50,765 bases of DNA. Source: Streptomyces novaecaesareae. GTDB taxonomy: Bacteria; Actinomycetota; Actinomycetes; Streptomycetales; Streptomycetaceae. The notes under the pieces were generated by a model. That model saw only the letters and a list, made by a program, of their open reading frames with translations. It had not been told where the DNA came from and did not search any database. This document shows, piece after piece, positions 1 through 6,469 of the stretch. Each line of letters begins with the position of its first letter. Position 1 is the first letter of the stretch. The position numbers and the translations under genes were made by a program. The stretch is taken from contig NZ_JNWQ01000052.1 in assembly GCF_000716875.1 (NCBI RefSeq), forward strand, positions 1-50,765. Direction: 5' to 3'.

Positions 1-1
1 T

Positions 2-265
2 GACGCGTTCACCCTCCAGAACAGGCCGGGCCGCCACCAGATGGCCTTCGGCCGCGGCATCCACGCCTGCCTCGGCGCCTCCCTGGCCCGCCTCCAACTC
101 CGTATCGCCATACCGCTGCTCTTCGACCGACTCCCCGGACTGCGCCTGGGGCCCGCCGACGCGCGTGTGCGCGAACGGCTGGTCATCGCCCGCGGATTCG
201 AGGAACTCCGACTCCACTGGGACGTCGCGCAGACGCAGCCGACCGGCCCCTCCGGGGCCCTCTGA
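2..265 (+). CDS. Cytochrome P450, C-terminal fragment (5' cut by window edge)
   Basis: The frame is open from the window edge to the stop at 263-265. It contains the P450 heme-ligand loop FGRGIHACLG, in which the Cys is the axial thiolate, followed by the L-helix segment ASLARLQL. This fixes it as the last ~87 residues of a bacterial class I P450. The true start lies left of the window. A hairpin at 269-304 ends the gene. It lies beside an AfsA-family synthase, receptor homologues and a HAD phosphatase. In the SRB butenolide locus of Streptomyces rochei a P450 (srrO) acts with an AfsA homologue (srrX) and a phosphatase (srrP), so a role in oxidising a butenolide precursor is a reasonable inference. 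The substrate cannot be read from this fragment. Confidence 0.95.
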   Translation, partial: DAFTLQNRPGRHQMAFGRGIHACLGASLARLQLRIAIPLLFDRLPGLRLGPADARVRERLVIARGFEELRLHWDVAQTQPTGPSGAL

Positions 266-268
266 GCC

Positions 269-304
269 ACCCGGCCGCCCCACGCCCCGGTGGGGCGGCC
301 GGGT
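269..304. terminator. Strong hairpin, bidirectional terminator
   Basis: A 15-bp perfect inverted repeat (arms 269-283 and 290-304, 6-nt loop) starts four bases after the P450 stop. It has no T-run, as is usual in actinomycetes. It lies between the converging P450 and TetR genes and could serve both. The stretch from 305 to 451 holds nothing else I recognise apart from the short repeats below. Confidence 0.8.
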
Positions 305-409
305 TCACCCACCACACCGAGGAACAGCGGCACGGCGGAACGACGGCACGCGCAAGGGGAGCAGGCCCGGGACACCCGGGTCTGCTCCGTGCTGTCCGGC
401 GGTCCGGAC

Positions 410-457
410 GGCAGTTCAGCCGGCAGTTCAGCCGGCGGTTCGGACGGCGGATCAGCC
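410..457. repeat. Four 12-bp tandem units at the 3' end of the TetR gene
   Basis: Four successive 12-bp units follow the pattern GGCRGTTCAGCC with a few substitutions (410-421, 422-433, 434-445, 446-457). The last unit contains the stop codon of the receptor-type regulator. It is probably a slippage product with no evident function. Confidence 0.7.
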
Positions 458-1102
458 GGCCGGGGAGTGGCCGGGCAGGACGGCGTCGACGATCTCGGTG
501 ACGCGCTCCTTGAGGTCCTGGCGGTCGCTCTGCACCCAGGAGATGTGCTGGGCGCCGAAGAACGCCGAGATCAGGATGCGGGCGTAGGCCTCGGGTGACA
601 GCCCGGACCGCAGCTCGCCGGCCTCGTCGGCCTGAGTGAGCAGGCGGGCGAGCAGGGCCTCGAAGTCGGCGTACGGCGTCGGCAGGGTGGCCCCGATGTA
701 GGCGCGCTCGATCTGCAGCCGCGCGCCCGCCTGGATCACCCGGTCGTCCCGGAAGGCGTCGGCCGTCCGTTGCAGGGCCTCGACGACCGTCCTGAGCGGC
801 GGGAGGCCGAGCTGGAGCGCCGGCTCGACGATGAGCGGCAGCCGGCGGTAGAACTCCTGCGCCACGGCCTCCGCCAGGGCCTCCTTGTTGGCGAAGTGGA
901 AGTAGACGGCTCCCTTGGTCAGGCCGGCGTGCTCCGCGACGTCGAGGATCGTCACGCCGGGGAAGCCCTTGGCGGCGAAGACCGCGGCGGCGGACTCCAG
1001 CACGGACTGCTGGGTCTGGAGGGCCCTGTCCTGCTTGAGCCGTGCTCCCTTGGCATTCGTCACCGTGCGGTGCCTGTCTCTGCTTTCCTGATGTGTGGCC
1101 AC
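452..1102 (-). CDS. TetR-family gamma-butyrolactone/butenolide receptor-like repressor
   Basis: This 216-aa protein has an N-terminal TetR DNA-binding domain at about residues 28-75: FAAKGFPGVTILDVAEHAGL is the helix-turn-helix and KGAVYFHFANKEAL closes the domain. The sequence style and length match the ScbR/ArpA/AvaR receptor group, and its position divergent from an AfsA-family gene is the classical arrangement for that group. The start is GTG at 1102, chosen because AAGGAGAGG lies about 8 bases upstream. Known members bind a small lactone or butenolide through the C-terminal domain and then leave their operator. An ARE-like inverted repeat lies in the shared promoter, so autoregulation and control of the afsA-like gene are likely. 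The ligand class cannot be read from sequence. Confidence 0.9.
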   Translation of the reverse strand: MATHQESRDRHRTVTNAKGARLKQDRALQTQQSVLESAAAVFAAKGFPGVTILDVAEHAGLTKGAVYFHFANKEALAEAVAQEFYRRLPLIVEPALQLGLPPLRTVVEALQRTADAFRDDRVIQAGARLQIERAYIGATLPTPYADFEALLARLLTQADEAGELRSGLSPEAYARILISAFFGAQHISWVQSDRQDLKERVTEIVDAVLPGHSPAG

Positions 1103-1177
1103 TTGTGGACCTCTCCTTGCGCGTGCGGCTGAGCCCTCGGCCTGTGCCGGGCCACCTCGTGGCCGGACAGGCGTTGA

Positions 1178-1201
1178 GAATACCTTCCCGAAGGTTTATT
1201 C
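1178..1201. promoter_or_regulatory. ARE-like operator in the receptor/afsA divergent promoter
   Basis: The sequence ACCTTC-CC-GAAGGT (1182-1195) is a perfect 6-bp inverted repeat with 2-bp spacing, flanked by A/T-rich bases (AAT on the left, TTTATT on the right) in an otherwise GC-rich region. This is the form of autoregulatory elements bound by butyrolactone-receptor repressors. It lies 68-91 bases upstream of the afsA-like start and 76-99 bases upstream of the receptor start. Confidence 0.7.
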
Positions 1202-1268
1202 TAACTCGCGGAACAGACATCGCGTCGCAGCGGTTGCGGCGTGTGCTAGCTGACCCCGGGGGGAAGTT

Positions 1269-2381
1269 ATGCGAGCAAGTCATGACCCGCTAGCCGGTGA
1301 GATCGACGGTTCCGCAAGCACCTCTGATGACCCCGACCTTCCGCTCAGTTACCAGCAGACGGTTCCTCGCCACCTCGTCCACCGCGCAGCCGTCTCCGAG
1401 GTCTTCCTCACCGACGCCCGACCGTTGGGCGACGGCCGGTTCCTGGTCGCCGCCCAGTGGCCCAGGGACCACGCGCTGTACTACCCGGACGGCGACGGTC
1501 ACGCCGATCCGCTGCTCTTCGCCGAGACCATCCGCCAGTCGATGGTCTATCTGACGCACGCCTACTACGGCGTACCGTTCACGCACTGCTTCGTCGGCAG
1601 CGACTTCGACTTCGAGATCACCGAGCCCGAACTGCTCCGGGTCGGTGCCACGCCGCTCCAGCCGGTGCTGCACGCCCGCTGGACCGACCTGGGCAGCCAG
1701 CCGCCGCACCGGACCTCGCTGCGGGTGGACGTGGAGCTGTGGATCGCCGGGCGCGCCTGCGGCCGCGGTTCGATCTCCGTGATCGCGCTGGACGCGAAGC
1801 GCTACCGGGTGCTGCGCAACCGCGGGGCCGGAGTCGCCGTCGAGGCCGGGGCGCAGGCCCTGGCGAGGACGGGGAGCCGGCTGCCCGCCGCGCACGTGGG
1901 CCGCCTGCGGGGCAGGGACTGCGTGCTGGAGCGGGCCGAGGGCTGCGAGCGGGCCTGGCAGATGCGCGCGGCCCTGGACCACGCCGTGCTGTTCGACCAC
2001 CCGACCGACCACATCCCGCTGATGGTGCTGCTGGAGGGCTTCCGCCAGCTCGGCCACCTGCTGATGCGGGAGCCGGCCGCGGGTGGCCGGCCGGAGGGGC
2101 CGGTGCCCGTCCTGACGGGCGTACAGGTCTCCTGCGTGGCCTTCGCCGAGCTGTACGCCCCGGTCGAGTTCCAGGTCCACGACGACTCCGGCCGCCCCGG
2201 GGAACTGCGGGTGGACGCCGTCCAGGCCGGTCGCCGGGTGGCGACCGCCACGATGACCTGGGCCCTTCCGGGGGCCGTGGACGCCGTGGACGCCGTGGCG
2301 GCCGTGGAAGCCGTGAAGGTGCTGGAGGCCCTGGAGGCCGTGGAGGAGCGGGTGCTGGTGCCCGGCGCCGCCACGGCCTGA
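1269..2381 (+). CDS. AfsA-family signalling-molecule synthase
   Basis: This 370-aa protein has two AfsA (hot-dog-like) repeats. The first, about residues 35-170, starts LVHRAAVSEVFLTDA and continues through PRDHALYYPD and ADPLLFAETIRQS. The second, about 215-345, contains DHAVLFDHPTDHIPLMVLLE. AfsA-type enzymes condense a beta-ketoacyl chain from ACP with dihydroxyacetone phosphate, the committed step to A-factor-type butyrolactones and SRB-type butenolides. The start is ATG 1269, preceded by GGGGGAAG. The C-terminus is an odd Ala-Val-Glu/Asp repeat encoded by 9-bp units and is probably not part of the fold. The HAD phosphatase further along could remove the phosphate from the condensation product. 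An ARE-like site lies just upstream. Confidence 0.93.
   Translation: MRASHDPLAGEIDGSASTSDDPDLPLSYQQTVPRHLVHRAAVSEVFLTDARPLGDGRFLVAAQWPRDHALYYPDGDGHADPLLFAETIRQSMVYLTHAYYGVPFTHCFVGSDFDFEITEPELLRVGATPLQPVLHARWTDLGSQPPHRTSLRVDVELWIAGRACGRGSISVIALDAKRYRVLRNRGAGVAVEAGAQALARTGSRLPAAHVGRLRGRDCVLERAEGCERAWQMRAALDHAVLFDHPTDHIPLMVLLEGFRQLGHLLMREPAAGGRPEGPVPVLTGVQVSCVAFAELYAPVEFQVHDDSGRPGELRVDAVQAGRRVATATMTWALPGAVDAVDAVAAVEAVKVLEALEAVEERVLVPGAATA
2274..2345 (+). repeat. 9-bp in-frame tandem repeat in the afsA-like gene
   Basis: Eight units of the type GCCGTGGAC/GCCGTGGAG encode AVD/AVE tripeptides in the last 35 residues of the AfsA-like protein. The period is a multiple of three, so copy number can change without frameshift. 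It lies beyond the last AfsA repeat and probably tolerates variation. Confidence 0.75.
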
Positions 2382-2387
2382 CCCGCC

Positions 2388-2418
2388 GGGTGCCCGGCGG
2401 GCGATCCGCCGGGCACCC
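2388..2418. terminator. Hairpin terminator between converging genes
   Basis: A perfect 13-bp stem (2388-2400 with 2406-2418, loop GCGAT) lies seven bases after the afsA-like stop. It separates that gene from the converging TetR gene ending at 2474. Two imperfect ~27-bp direct repeats rich in CCGGGCC follow up to about 2470. Confidence 0.8.
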
Positions 2419-2473
2419 CGGTCACGGCCCCGGGCCGGGCGCCCCGGTCAGGGCTCCGGGCCGGGCACCCCGG

Positions 2474-3034
2474 TCACCATTCGGGGCCGGACAGGACGGG
2501 AATCAGCTGCCGGATGTCGTCCACCCGGCGGACCAGGTGCGCCGCATCGGGCCAGCACGAGTTCACCCAGGCGCCCAGCAGCACCACCACCGCGAGATCC
2601 GCCGCAGGTTCGGGCTGGTCGGCTTGGACCGCGAGTTGCTTCGCGATCCCGCGGATGTTCTGCAGCACCTGGGGCGCCTCGCCGCTGTTCCAACCCTCCT
2701 CCAGCACCAGCCGGAGGCCGGCCCGTACGCGGGGATCGGCCTCGATCTGCTCGGCGATCGCGGTGACCAGCCCACTCAGCCGCACCGCGGTGCCGTCGGC
2801 CGTCTGGGTGGCCGCCGTCAGCACCTCGGCGAGCACCTCCTCCAGGTGCGCCACCAGTGCGTCGGCGAGCGCCTGTTTGGACCGGAAGTGTCCGTAGAGG
2901 GCGCCTTTGGTCAGGCCCGTCCGATCCGCCACCCGCTGCAGGTTGGCCAACGCGAACCCCCGCTGCAGGAATTCTGACGCGGCAGCGTCAACTATCAGGT
3001 CGTGCGTGCGCAGTGCGCGAGCCTGGCGGACCAC
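2474..3034 (-). CDS. Second TetR-family receptor-like regulator
   Basis: This 186-aa TetR protein has its helix-turn-helix at about residues 22-62 (FLQRGFALANLQRVADRTGL, then TKGALYGHFRSKQAL). The layout beside an AfsA locus, and the resemblance of its DNA-binding domain to the first receptor here, suggest a second butyrolactone-receptor homologue or a 'pseudo-receptor' of the JadR2/ScbR2 kind, which often answers to antibiotics rather than to the lactone. The start is GTG 3034, with GGAGG six bases upstream. It is divergent from the flavoenzyme gene at 3155, with an ARE-like repeat between them. I cannot tell receptor from pseudo-receptor by eye; a phylogeny with ScbR, ScbR2, AvaR1 and SrrA would. 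Confidence 0.85.
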   Translation of the reverse strand: MVRQARALRTHDLIVDAAASEFLQRGFALANLQRVADRTGLTKGALYGHFRSKQALADALVAHLEEVLAEVLTAATQTADGTAVRLSGLVTAIAEQIEADPRVRAGLRLVLEEGWNSGEAPQVLQNIRGIAKQLAVQADQPEPAADLAVVVLLGAWVNSCWPDAAHLVRRVDDIRQLIPVLSGPEW

Positions 3035-3068
3035 TCTCTACCTCCGAACCGAGGAATCACGGTACAAA

Positions 3069-3090
3069 GATACCTCCATGAAGGAATTTT
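3069..3090. promoter_or_regulatory. Second ARE-like operator
   Basis: The half-sites ATACCTCC and GAAGGAATTTT face each other in an A/T-rich patch inside a GC-rich region. The spacing and bases are like the site at 1178-1201 (ATACCTTC and GAAGGTTTATT). It lies between the second receptor (start 3034) and the flavoenzyme (start 3155), so it could control both. The symmetry is weaker than in the first site. Confidence 0.6.
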
Positions 3091-3154
3091 TACACCCGTT
3101 CCGGTTCTTCCTCCAGTTGCCGGCCGGGTTGTCGACCGAGAGGGGCACACGAGC

Positions 3155-4357
3155 ATGACCGCTACCGAGGTCCAGGCGCCGCCGGCTCCGGCTCCGCCGG
3201 CCGGGCCGCCGCCCGTCCCACTGGCCCGGGTCACCGCCCTCGCCGCCACCGAGGCCGGCGCGGCGGACGAGGCCCGCCGGCTCTCCTCCGCCGTGACCGG
3301 GGCACTGACCGGCGCGGGCTTCCCGCGGCACTTCGTCCCCCGGCGCTGGGGCGGGACGGAGGGCACCTACCGCGAAGCCGTCGACCGGACGGCGGCGCTC
3401 GGCGCCGCCTGCGCCTCCGCCGCCTGGTGCGCCGGCCTGTACGCGGCCCACGGCCGCTTCGCCGCCTACCTGCCCGAGCCGGGCCAGCGCGACCTGTGGG
3501 GATCGGGCCCGGACACCCGGATCGCCGCCGGCCTCACGCCGCCCACCGGCACCGTCGTCCCCATGGACGGCGGCTGGCGGCTGGACGGCGAGTGGGCCTG
3601 CGTCAGCGGCGGCGAGCACGCCGACTGGGTGCTGCTCGCCGCCGTGGAACAGGCCCCCGATCCCGCCACCCGGCCGCGCGAGGCCGGCCGCCCCGCCCCG
3701 CCCGACGTCCGGGTGTGCGCGCTCCCCGTCCGGGACGTCACGATCCTCGACACCTGGGACTCCACCGGCCTGCGCGGAACCGGCAGCAACAGCGTGGTGG
3801 TGAACGGCGCCCGGGTGCCCGGCCACCGCACCCTCCCGCTCGCCGACCTGTTCGCGGGCCGGTCCGGACCGGGGCGCGCCCACTGCCACACCCTTCCGGC
3901 CATGCTCGGCGGCCCGCCGCTGCTCGCCGCGGCCGCCCTCGGCGCCGCCCGCCACGCCCTCGCGGCCTGGACCGACTGGGCCACCGGGCCCGCCCCGCAC
4001 AGCGCGCCGCTGGAGACCGACGCCGCGGCCCGGTACGCGCTGGCCCGCTCCGCCGCCGAGACCGAAGCGGCCCGGCTGCTGCTGGAAGCCGCCGCGGACC
4101 GCGCCGACCGCACCGATCCCGCCGACGCCCCGGCCCTCGCCCTGGCCGTCGCCGCCAACCGCCGCGACTCCGCCGTGGCCGTCGACCTGCTGGTCACCGC
4201 CGTCGAGCGGCTGTTCCGCACCGGCGGGATCCACTGCCGCGAGCGCGGCGGCGAACTCCAGCGCTGCTGGCGGGACGTGCACACCATCGCCGCGCACGGC
4301 GCGCTGCGCCTCGAACCGGCGGCGGACGCCTACGCCGCCGCGGTGGCCGGACGGTGA
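3155..4357 (+). CDS. Acyl-CoA dehydrogenase-fold flavoenzyme (oxidase or group D monooxygenase)
   Basis: This 400-aa protein has the acyl-CoA dehydrogenase fold: an N-terminal helical part (ALTGAGFPRHFVPRRWGG), a middle beta domain (TWDSTGLRGTGSNSVVVNG, typical of the group D flavin monooxygenase branch), and a C-terminal four-helix part with ERLFRTGG. The conserved RGTGS region binds FAD or FMN in relatives. Start ATG 3155 excludes an upstream open stretch that overlaps the promoter and ARE-like site. The stop overlaps the HAD gene (GTGA), so the two are translationally coupled. An acyl-CoA oxidase (aco) is needed for avenolide in S. avermitilis; a similar role in signal synthesis is inference. 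The exact reaction cannot be fixed from sequence. Confidence 0.85.
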   Translation: MTATEVQAPPAPAPPAGPPPVPLARVTALAATEAGAADEARRLSSAVTGALTGAGFPRHFVPRRWGGTEGTYREAVDRTAALGAACASAAWCAGLYAAHGRFAAYLPEPGQRDLWGSGPDTRIAAGLTPPTGTVVPMDGGWRLDGEWACVSGGEHADWVLLAAVEQAPDPATRPREAGRPAPPDVRVCALPVRDVTILDTWDSTGLRGTGSNSVVVNGARVPGHRTLPLADLFAGRSGPGRAHCHTLPAMLGGPPLLAAAALGAARHALAAWTDWATGPAPHSAPLETDAAARYALARSAAETEAARLLLEAAADRADRTDPADAPALALAVAANRRDSAVAVDLLVTAVERLFRTGGIHCRERGGELQRCWRDVHTIAAHGALRLEPAADAYAAAVAGR

Positions 4358-5055
4358 CGCCGCCCCGCCGGGGGCCGGCCGACGCCGGCTACCTGGTCTT
4401 CGCCGACGTGGACGAGACGGTGATCCGCTGCCGGAGCCCCCTGGAGTTCCTCGACCACTACTTCGCGGAACGCCACGGCCAGGCCGGCCGGCGCTACGCG
4501 GCCGCCGTCCGCGCCGACCTGGACGCCGCCGTCGCGGCCGGGAGCTCCCGGGACGAGGCGAACCGCCGCTACTACGCGGCCTGGCGCGGGGAGCGCCTCG
4601 CGGACGTCCGGCGCTCCGGACGCGACTGGTACCTGCGGCGCCGCGAGGAGCACGGGTTCTTCATCGGCGAGACGGTGGACGCGCTGCACCGCCACCGTGC
4701 GGCCTCGGCCGAAGTGGCCCTGGTCTCCGGCTCGTTCGCGGCGCTCCTGCACCCGCTCGCCGAGGAGCTCGGTGCCACCCATGTGCTGGCCGCCGAGCCC
4801 GCGACGGAGCGCGGGGTGCTGACCGGGGAACTCGTCGGGCCCCCGATGATCGGGGAGGGCAAGCGCCGGGCGGTACGCGCCCTGCTCGCCAGCCGTCCCG
4901 CCGTCGACCCGGGCGACTGCCATGCCTACGGCGACCACGTCTCCGACCTGCCGATGCTCCAGGAGGTCGGCCACCCCACGATCGTGGGCGGTTCGCCCGA
5001 ACTGCTGGCGCTGCTGCCCCGGGCGAACCGGCTCGGGGTGTGGGTCGGCGTGTGA
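4354..5055 (+). CDS. HAD-superfamily phosphatase (SerB-like, subfamily IB)
   Basis: This 233-aa HAD hydrolase has motif I FADVDET (both catalytic Asp residues present), motif II as VSGS, the motif III Lys in GEGKRRAVR and motif IV YGDHVSDLPML. The helical cap between motifs I and II is of the phosphoserine-phosphatase type. The start is GTG 4354, overlapping the stop of the flavoenzyme gene. In SRB biosynthesis a phosphatase (srrP) acts on the phosphorylated butenolide intermediate made by the AfsA homologue. Finding AfsA, P450 and HAD phosphatase together supports that role here. A housekeeping role is possible but less likely given the coupling. Confidence 0.88.
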   Translation: MTPPRRGPADAGYLVFADVDETVIRCRSPLEFLDHYFAERHGQAGRRYAAAVRADLDAAVAAGSSRDEANRRYYAAWRGERLADVRRSGRDWYLRRREEHGFFIGETVDALHRHRAASAEVALVSGSFAALLHPLAEELGATHVLAAEPATERGVLTGELVGPPMIGEGKRRAVRALLASRPAVDPGDCHAYGDHVSDLPMLQEVGHPTIVGGSPELLALLPRANRLGVWVGV

Positions 5056-5060
5056 CGGAC

Positions 5061-5100
5061 GGGACGTGATGGGACGTGATGGGACGTGATGGGACGTGAC
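5061..5100. repeat. Four perfect-to-near-perfect 10-bp tandem units
   Basis: The 10-bp unit GGGACGTGAT occurs four times in a row directly after the HAD stop, the last copy ending in C. The 10-bp period equals about one DNA helical turn. It lies in the gap before a strong terminator. Confidence 0.9.
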
Positions 5101-5125
5101 GGGCGGTCAGGCGAACGGCGACGAG

Positions 5126-5170
5126 TGAGCGCCGCGGGTCTGTCAGGGGGGGGCAGACCTGCGGCGCTCA
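5126..5170. terminator. Bidirectional terminator between HAD and MFS genes
   Basis: A 17-bp stem (5126-5142 with 5154-5170) has one G-T type mismatch and an 11-nt loop rich in G. It lies between two converging genes. Confidence 0.9.
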
Positions 5171-5188
5171 CCCGGACCGGTCACCGCC

Positions 5189-6469
5189 TCACCGGGCGCT
5201 CGCCGGCAGCTGCTCCGCTCCCGACGGCGGGGCGGGCGGGTCGGCCAGGCCCGCCCGCAGGGCCCAGCTCGTGGTGGGCACCGCCGCGAGTCCGGCGGCG
5301 AGGATCAGGACGCCGAGCAGGATCCAGCCGGCGAAGCCGACGCCGAGGCAGAGCAGCGTCGCCAGGGACTGCGAGACCACCCGCCCCACTCCCGATCCCA
5401 TCGAGAACACGCCCTGGTACCGGCCCTGCGACTCCGCCGGGGCCAGGGCGAAGCTCAGCTCGAAGCTCGCCGCGGAGTACCAGATCTCACCGAAGGTGTA
5501 GATCACCATGGCGAGCACCAGGACGGCCGAGGCGAGCCATCCGGGCAGGGCCGCCATGGACCCCATCAGCGCGAAGCCGATCAGCACCGCGAGGCCCGAG
5601 CGCGCCATGAACCGGGCCGCCGCCGCGGGGGAGTCGATCCCCCGGGACATCCGCACCTGGAGCAGCACCACCAGGACGGTGCTGAGTGGCACGATGACCC
5701 CCACCATCGCGTGCGGGGCCCGGGTGTGCAGGAAGATCCACAGCGGCAGCACCAGGGGGAGGACCGGAAACTGCTGCATCATCACCGCGTTGATGCCGAC
5801 CAGGCACAGGAACGGCCGGCTCACGCCGGCCCGTCGCTGCCCGTCCGCACCACTGGGCGCGACCGGCGGCACGTGCGGCAGGCGGCCGACCATCACCGCG
5901 CAGACGGCGAAGGTGACGGCGTTGCCGAGGATGAGCAGCTCGTAGCCCGTTCGGGTGCCGGCGCTGATGGCCACCGCCGCCAGCGGCCCGCCCAGGGCCA
6001 CACCGAGGTTGCTGCCCGAGCGCAGGCAGGAGCGCAGGTGCGTCGGCCGCTCGCCGCCGACGGCCCGGACCAGCGGACCGCGCGCGGCCGCGCTCGCCGT
6101 CGCCGCCAGGGAGATGCAGGAACACAGCAGGACGAAGGTGGTGAAGGAGCGCGCGAGGACGAGGGCCGCCATGGCCAGCGCCTCCGCGCCCAGCATCACC
6201 AGGTACACCCGGCGGGGACCGCTCCGGTCCGCGAGCCGGCCGACCGGCACGCCGGCCAGCAGGCCGATCAGCCCGGAGACGGTCAGGCCCAGTCCGACCT
6301 GGGTCTGCGACATGCCGATGACCCGGACGAAGAACAGCGCGCTGCTGGTCAGGTACATGCCGGTGCCGACGGTGTTGACCACCGTCGCCCAGAACAGCGT
6401 TCGGCCCGGACCGCGGTCCGGCAGCATGGAGAACCCGGACAGCGCCCGGCGTGCGGCCGCGGTGATCAC
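5189..6469 (-). CDS. Major facilitator superfamily exporter
   Basis: This 426-aa protein has about 12 hydrophobic segments and the MFS loop 2-3 signature as GVPVGRLADRSGPRRV. It would act in the cytoplasmic membrane, most likely as a proton-driven efflux pump. The start is set at GTG 6469, overlapping the stop of the ATP-grasp gene (GTGA); ATG 6427 is an alternative. It is the last gene of the operon that begins with the small secreted peptide at 8441. The context suggests it exports whatever the ATP-grasp enzyme makes, or the product of the neighbouring NRPS-PKS cluster. The substrate is unknown. Confidence 0.9.
   Translation of the reverse strand: MITAAARRALSGFSMLPDRGPGRTLFWATVVNTVGTGMYLTSSALFFVRVIGMSQTQVGLGLTVSGLIGLLAGVPVGRLADRSGPRRVYLVMLGAEALAMAALVLARSFTTFVLLCSCISLAATASAAARGPLVRAVGGERPTHLRSCLRSGSNLGVALGGPLAAVAISAGTRTGYELLILGNAVTFAVCAVMVGRLPHVPPVAPSGADGQRRAGVSRPFLCLVGINAVMMQQFPVLPLVLPLWIFLHTRAPHAMVGVIVPLSTVLVVLLQVRMSRGIDSPAAAARFMARSGLAVLIGFALMGSMAALPGWLASAVLVLAMVIYTFGEIWYSAASFELSFALAPAESQGRYQGVFSMGSGVGRVVSQSLATLLCLGVGFAGWILLGVLILAAGLAAVPTTSWALRAGLADPPAPPSGAEQLPASAR

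Noticed and set aside
4354..5055. Housekeeping phosphoserine phosphatase (serB)
   Set aside because: The HAD motifs would allow it, but the start is coupled to the flavoenzyme in the signalling locus, so a pathway phosphatase is more likely. The symbol was left blank.
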